This document shows positions 39,997-43,706 of a stretch of 43,706 nucleotides of DNA, piece by piece (position 1 is the first letter of the stretch; every line of letters begins with the position of its first letter). The translations under genes and the position numbers were made by a program. The notes under the pieces were generated by a model that was not told the origin of the DNA, made no database searches, and saw only the letters and a list, made by a program, of their open reading frames with translations. The stretch comes from Streptosporangiaceae bacterium (GTDB lineage: Bacteria > Actinomycetota > Actinomycetes > Streptosporangiales > Streptosporangiaceae): contig JAICWX010000032.1 in the NCBI GenBank assembly GCA_025934635.1, positions 1-43,706 of the forward strand. The letters are read 5' to 3'.

Positions 39997-40887
39997 ATGA
40001 CCGAGCCGAAGACCGGCACCTTGTCCGCGCCGGGCGCCGAGCTCCGCTACGACATCCGGAGCGCCGGCCCGGATTCCGGGCCGGCCCTGCTGATCATCGG
40101 GTCGCCGATGGGCGCCGAGGGGTTCGTCACCCTGGCCGGGCACTTCGCCGATCGCACCGTGGTGACCTACGACCCGCGCGGGGCGGGGCGCAGCCCGCGC
40201 ACCGATGGCGCCCTCGAAACCTCGCCCGACGAGCACGCCGATGACCTGCACCGGCTGATCTGTGCTCTCCAAACCGGGACGCCGGACGCGGGCCCGGTCG
40301 ACATCTTCGCCAGCAGCGGCGGCGCGGTCAACGCGCTGGCTCTGGTGGCCCGGCACCCGGAGCAGGTCAGGACGCTGGTGGCGCACGAGCCGCCCGCCTT
40401 CGCCGAGCTGCCCGACCGCGAGCCCGCGCTGGCCGCCTGCGCGGACATCCACCAGACCTACCTGCGCAGCGGATTCGGCCCGGCCATGGCCAAGTTCATC
40501 GCGGTGGTCAGCCTGCAGGGCCCCATCCCGGACGACTACGGGGACCAGCCCGCGCCCGACCCCGCCGCCTTCGGGCTCCCGGCCGAGGACGACGGTGCGC
40601 GCAACGACCCGCTGCTCGGGCTGAACATGCCGTCATGCCCCGCCTACGAGCACGACTTCGACGCCCTGCGCGCCGTGCCCACCCGTATCGTCCTCGGCGT
40701 CGGCGAGGAATCCGGGCAGACCGCCGCCGGGCGCGCGGCCGCCGCGGTCGCCGCGCGGCTGGGCACGGCGCCCGTCACCTTCCCCGGCGATCACGGCGGC
40801 TTCCTCGGCGGTGAGTACGGCGGCATGGGCAAACCGGACGCCTTCGCCGCCACCTTGCGCACCGTACTCGAGGAGACCGTGGCCTGA
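39997..40887 (+). CDS. Alpha/beta-hydrolase fold enzyme
   Basis: Cytoplasmic hydrolase of 296 aa. The oxyanion strand is LLIIGSPMGAEGF, then VVTYDPRGAGRSPR. The nucleophile elbow reads FASSGGAVNALALVARHP, a G-x-S-x-G variant whose first Gly is Ala. The late catalytic His is in FPGDHGGFLGG. Substrate is unknown; relatives include esterases and epoxide or dehalogenating hydrolases. The ATG at 39997 follows AAGGGGGC; the frame upstream is not supported. It is monocistronic, with its end 40 bases from the convergent ABATE gene. Confidence 0.88.
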   Translation: MTEPKTGTLSAPGAELRYDIRSAGPDSGPALLIIGSPMGAEGFVTLAGHFADRTVVTYDPRGAGRSPRTDGALETSPDEHADDLHRLICALQTGTPDAGPVDIFASSGGAVNALALVARHPEQVRTLVAHEPPAFAELPDREPALAACADIHQTYLRSGFGPAMAKFIAVVSLQGPIPDDYGDQPAPDPAAFGLPAEDDGARNDPLLGLNMPSCPAYEHDFDALRAVPTRIVLGVGEESGQTAAGRAAAAVAARLGTAPVTFPGDHGGFLGGEYGGMGKPDAFAATLRTVLEETVA

Positions 40888-40926
40888 GGAGACCGTGCTC
40901 GAGCAGAGCCAGCCCCTCGAGCAGGG

Positions 40927-41370
40927 CTAGCTCCTGAACGGCCAGTCGCCGTCGGCGGCGGCCGCCGCGATGGCCACGGCTACCTCGGCCACCAGGTTGG
41001 GGTAGCTGGCGCGGGCCGCGCTGGCCAGCTGGGGCGTGCCGGCCGCATCGACGGTGAGGACCAGGCGGCCGTCGGCGAGCGCCTTGGTCAGCCGGCCCGC
41101 CGCGGCCGCGTCCTGGCGGCCGTCGGCGTGGGCGGTCAGGACGTCCCTGATCGAGTCCCGCAGCCGGATCACGGCGGCATGTTCGGAGTTGCTCAGGCCG
41201 GTCTCGGCGGGCAAGAGCGCCGCCGTGCGGAGCCAGGCGGCTGCCTCCTCGCGGCTGCGCAGGAGGTCTGTCTCCTGGTCAGCGCTCAGCGTGCGGGCGA
41301 GCGACTGGATCAGCTGCAGAGGGCCGGGGGCAGCAGTGCTGCCCCCGGCGGAAGACTGGGGTTCGGGCAC
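40927..41370 (-). CDS. Truncated ABATE-domain protein lacking the CGNR zinc finger
   Basis: A 147-aa protein that resembles the ABATE domain of stress-type regulators (LIQSLARTLSADQETDLLRSREEAAAWLRTAALL... VIRLRDSIRDVLTAHADGR... ALADGRLVLTVDAAGTPQLA). Complete members continue after 'GDWPRLKxC' into a CGNR Cys4 zinc finger that binds DNA. Here the frame reads DGDWPFRS and stops exactly at that point, with no Cys-rich segment downstream in any frame, since the next gene is convergent. It is a short-form protein or a truncated pseudogene. The GTG start at 41370 is a choice by homology; the nearest AAAGGAG is too far for confidence. Confidence 0.65.
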   Translation of the reverse strand: MPEPQSSAGGSTAAPGPLQLIQSLARTLSADQETDLLRSREEAAAWLRTAALLPAETGLSNSEHAAVIRLRDSIRDVLTAHADGRQDAAAAGRLTKALADGRLVLTVDAAGTPQLASAARASYPNLVAEVAVAIAAAAADGDWPFRS

Positions 41371-41445
41371 TATCCGATAGTAACGACTCCTTTGCCTTCG
41401 GTCAGGCCCACGCCGAAGCCGGTACCGGATCGCAGACCCGGCGGC

Positions 41446-41487
41446 CGCGCCCCGCCGAGACGTCACGTGTGACCTCGGCGAGGCGCG
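41446..41487 (-). terminator. Terminator of the chitinase gene
   Basis: A long hairpin just past the chitinase stop: CGCGCC, CGCCGAG and GTCAC pair with GTGAC, CTCGGCG and GGCGCG, with a small mismatch and a 2-base bulge. About 18 paired bases. Confidence 0.7.
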
Positions 41488-41532
41488 GAGTTTCCTCGTT
41501 CGGTAGTGAGCGGCCGGACCTGCCGGGCTGGG

Positions 41533-42870
41533 TCAGCAGGCGCCGTCGTCGTTCCAGGCGCCGGCCGGGCCGCCCGGCACCTCGTCGTAGTTCCACTGGC
41601 TGGCGGTCCACTCGTGGCCGTTGTAGGTGACGTCGTCGCCGGACACGTAGGCCTGGTTCGACTTCCAGGCCGCCGCGCTGCAGCTCCCCGAGGAAGGCGG
41701 CGGCGAGGACGGCGGTGGAGAGGAAGGCGGCGGGGACGACGGCGGCGGGGACGACGGCGGCGGCGAGGACGGCGGCGGCGTCGGCTGGGTCACCGGCGCG
41801 CCCTTGGCGAAGGCGACGGTGTAGGCGGTGAAATCCCACGCGTTCTGCGGCACGCTGCTGCACTCGCTGGAGGTGCTGCCGTTGTTGTCCGGCGGACTGC
41901 ACTGCCGGTCCCGGTTGACTGACCAGAACGTGAACCGGCTCATCCCGCTGCTCTGCGCGAAGCTGAGCACGGTCTGGAAGTCGCTCTGGGTAAACATCTC
42001 CCCGGTGTCCGACCGGCCGTTCATGCCGGAGAAGCCCTCGTGCGCGTAGGCCTGCGCACTGGACCAGCCGAACGTGCTCATCAGCTGCGCGTTGAAATCC
42101 TTCAGCGCCGTCACCTGCGCGGAGCCGCCGCTGAAGCCGCCGTCAAACGGCATGATCGTGTAGTCGGCCGGCGTGAAGCCCAGGCTCTTGGCCTCGTCGA
42201 GGAGCAGGCCGCCGAAGTAGTTCGCCCCGGTCGGGGTGCTCGGTATCGTCACCGACACGAACAGCCCGGGGTTGTTCTGCTGCAGTATCTGCGCGGCGCC
42301 GAGCTCGCTGGCGATCGCCGACGAGCTCTCGATCTCCGGTTCTTCCAGGTCGAAGTCCATCGCGTGCAGCCCGTACTTGGTGATCACCTGCTGGTAGGCG
42401 GCGGCGGTGGCCGAGGCCGAGCCGCAGACCTGGCCCAGCTTGGTCCCGTTGTAGCCGCCCGCGGAGACGATCACGTCGCCGCCGTCGCCGCGCACCTCGT
42501 TGATGACCGAACCGACCTGCGTATCCGACGACACCGGGTCGGTGCCGTCCCACGATGGCGTGCAACCGCCGCCGGCCAGGATGAAGGCCATCTCGAAGGC
42601 CTTCTGCCCGGTCGCCGCCATCACCTGTCCCAGGTCGGGCCCGCTGGAATCCAGCGTGCTGTAGTAGGGCGCCGACTCGTACCAGTTAGCGCCGAGCGCC
42701 GCGGCCTGGACGTCCGCCACGGCCCGGATATGTGCCGTACCCGTGGTGGCGGCGAAGGCGACGGCCGCGATCGCGCCGGTTGTCCCGGCAGCGAGCAGGC
42801 ATGCTCCGGCCCCGGCCAGCAGCCGGCGGCGGGATCTGCGCGGACGTGACGTGCTTGGAAGCGGGTTCAT
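41533..42870 (-). CDS. Secreted GH18 chitinase-like protein with CBM5/12
   Basis: A 445-aa exported enzyme. A twin-Arg-containing basic N-terminus (RPRRSRRRLL) and a hydrophobic segment precede the cleavage region. The GH18 barrel (about 50-340) carries the active-site segment HAMDFDLEEPEI, where the DxxDxDxE motif keeps its last two Asp and the catalytic Glu but has His for the first Asp. A Pro/Ser linker of PPPSS repeats leads to a C-terminal CBM5/12 (AWKSNQAYVSGDDVTYNGHEWTAS, then WNYDEVPGGPAGAWNDDGAC) for chitin binding. It starts at ATG 42870 with GGAGGAG. A palindrome centred on AAAGTTT lies 160 bases upstream. Function: chitin hydrolysis outside the cell. Confidence 0.92.
   Translation of the reverse strand: MNPLPSTSRPRRSRRRLLAGAGACLLAAGTTGAIAAVAFAATTGTAHIRAVADVQAAALGANWYESAPYYSTLDSSGPDLGQVMAATGQKAFEMAFILAGGGCTPSWDGTDPVSSDTQVGSVINEVRGDGGDVIVSAGGYNGTKLGQVCGSASATAAAYQQVITKYGLHAMDFDLEEPEIESSSAIASELGAAQILQQNNPGLFVSVTIPSTPTGANYFGGLLLDEAKSLGFTPADYTIMPFDGGFSGGSAQVTALKDFNAQLMSTFGWSSAQAYAHEGFSGMNGRSDTGEMFTQSDFQTVLSFAQSSGMSRFTFWSVNRDRQCSPPDNNGSTSSECSSVPQNAWDFTAYTVAFAKGAPVTQPTPPPSSPPPSSPPPSSPPPSSPPPSSPPPSSGSCSAAAWKSNQAYVSGDDVTYNGHEWTASQWNYDEVPGGPAGAWNDDGAC
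41690..41780. repeat. Tandem 15-bp repeats of the chitinase linker
   Basis: Imperfect 15-bp units encoding six PPPSS repeats between the GH18 and CBM5/12 domains. Probably variable in number. Confidence 0.8.
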
Positions 42871-43032
42871 GGCTCCTCCGAAGCCGTACAGTCGATGGGC
42901 ACCTGCCAGGCCGGACGCCAGTCATGCACTCCCAGCCTGCGAGCCAGGCCACGAGCAGCCCGGCCCGATGGCCAGCCGGTGCGTTGTGCCACGGCCGACC
43001 CGCACGCAAAGTCCCGCTCCCACTCGCGGCGA

Positions 43033-43058
43033 CTATTAATAGTAAAGTTTCTTAATAG
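43033..43058. promoter_or_regulatory. AT-rich palindrome upstream of the chitinase
   Basis: CTATTAA-N12-TTAATAG around a central AAAGTTT, 163 bases before the chitinase ATG in otherwise G+C-rich DNA. It may be an operator or activator site for the chitinase gene. Confidence 0.45.
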
Positions 43059-43407
43059 TTACCGCTTTAATAACGTACCGTCATGGTGATTGCACTGTCA
43101 ACCCCGACCCGGCCGCACCGCCTGATGAGCCGCAATCACTGGTGCCGCTCATGTCATCTGCACTCACGCCGGAACATTACGGACGAAAGCTAATAGATCG
43201 GACAACTAATCATTAACACCGGACGGTCGACATGATTGCCAGCCAAAACCCACCATGGACAAGCGGTAGCCAAGATGCCGCACACGCACCAACCCCCGCC
43301 TTATCGCCAACCCGCCTCGTCGCCAGCCTTTGTCTCGTCACCAGCCACAACCCCGTCACCAACCCCACCCGTCACCGGCTCTAGCCCGTCACCAGGCCCG
43401 GCCAACG

Positions 43408-43457
43408 ACATCGATGCTCCATCGATGTCGCCAGAACAACATCGATGCTCCATCGAT
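43408..43457. repeat. Two copies of ACATCGATGCTCCATCGAT
   Basis: A 19-base element, itself the palindrome ATCGATG-CTC-CATCGAT, occurs at 43408-43426 and 43439-43457. The spacing is 31 bases, about three helical turns, as for a pair of operators. Confidence 0.7.
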
Positions 43458-43561
43458 ATCGTTATTCAATCTGCCGAGTGCCAGGTGAGCCGCACCAAGG
43501 GCATCACTAGCACCACCAGCCCCGTGCCCGATACCCGTAGGCCTCCACCGCGCCTGCCGCA

Positions 43562-43605
43562 CGCCCACTGCGCCACACCGTGCCCACGCGCCACACCGTG
43601 CCCAC
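43562..43605. repeat. Tandem 18-bp repeats
   Basis: About two and a half copies of TGCCCACGCGCCACACCG, noncoding. Confidence 0.7.
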
Positions 43606-43650
43606 CGCTACATCTCACCCGACTGTCCGTCACGCCCGTCACGGCCCGCC

Positions 43651-43706
43651 GCACCCCGCCGCACCCCGCTGCGCTCCGCCGCACCCCGCTGCGCTCCGCC
43701 GCACCC
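43651..43706. repeat. Tandem 20-bp repeats at the window edge
   Basis: Unit GCACCCCGCTGCGCTCCGCC, copies at 43661-43680 and 43681-43700 with partial copies on both sides. The array runs off the window. Confidence 0.8.

Larger units (their letters stand above)
42871..43706. other. Non-coding right end of the window
   Basis: 836 bases with no supported gene on either strand. It contains the chitinase promoter side, the palindrome at 43033-43058, irregular CGTCACCA-type repeats (about 43310-43400), two copies of a 19-base palindrome, and two short tandem-repeat tracts at the edge. A short leftward frame at 43466-43684 is repeat-derived and not called. Confidence 0.6.

Noticed and set aside
41506..41922. 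Arg/Gly-rich rightward frame opposite the chitinase linker
   Set aside because: It is the antisense reading of the PPPSS repeats and has no start signal.
43466..43684. Leftward 72-codon frame at the right end
   Set aside because: It is made mostly of the tandem repeats, has no recognisable domain and no clear ribosome site.

Overview
The window is high-GC actinobacterial DNA. Codon third positions are almost all G or C, and many starts are GTG or TTG. The gene families fit a filamentous or soil actinomycete: F420/FMN-type luciferase-like oxidoreductases, a conservon-style NIT sensor kinase with a roadblock protein, a FadD17-type acyl-CoA ligase, a Ser/Thr kinase with an FHA domain, an XRE(DUF5753)/DUF397 pair, a LAL regulator, and secreted GH16 and GH18 enzymes. 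The genus cannot be fixed from the sequence. No rRNA, tRNA, CRISPR array, transposase or prophage gene was seen, so this reads as chromosomal accessory DNA.

Region 1 (1-9131) is an import-and-hydrolysis module. A complete leftward dipeptide/oligopeptide-type ABC transporter (binding lipoprotein, two permeases, two ATPases) diverges from a rightward pair: a ketopantoate-reductase-like/amidase-signature fusion and an AstE/ASPA-type zinc deacylase. Together they look like uptake and cleavage of an amide-bonded compound. Region 2 (9198-11754) is a LacI regulator with two operator palindromes over its own promoter, followed by a GH16-CBM6 beta-glucanase whose signal-peptide region is out of frame.

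Region 3 (11735-17843) holds an XRE regulator, an F420-type oxidoreductase, and a leftward biosynthetic-looking operon: an A-PCP-reductase NRPS-like enzyme, a leucyl/phenylalanyl-tRNA transferase homologue and a P-loop kinase, all overlapping. Region 4 (18013-26786) has a membrane GGDEF-EAL protein, a CE1758-type monooxygenase/MarR/CE1759-type FMN reductase operon, and a two-gene conservon remnant (NIT sensor kinase plus roadblock protein).

Region 5 (26947-34417) contains an orphan LIV-type binding lipoprotein downstream of an unusual histidine kinase/LuxR fusion, a SEC-C protein, fadD17 with a KstR-like box at its start, a Ser/Thr kinase-FHA protein and a small HATPase. Region 6 (34537-39811) is the most unusual part. 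A LAL/LuxR regulator diverges, across an AT-rich gap, from a 51-residue exported peptide ending TPNVYYHT; an XRE(DUF5753)/DUF397 pair follows. This could be a peptide signalling locus (inference). Region 7 (39997-43706) has an alpha/beta hydrolase, an ABATE protein lacking its zinc finger, a GH18-CBM5/12 chitinase, and an 830-base non-coding right end with tandem palindromes and repeats.
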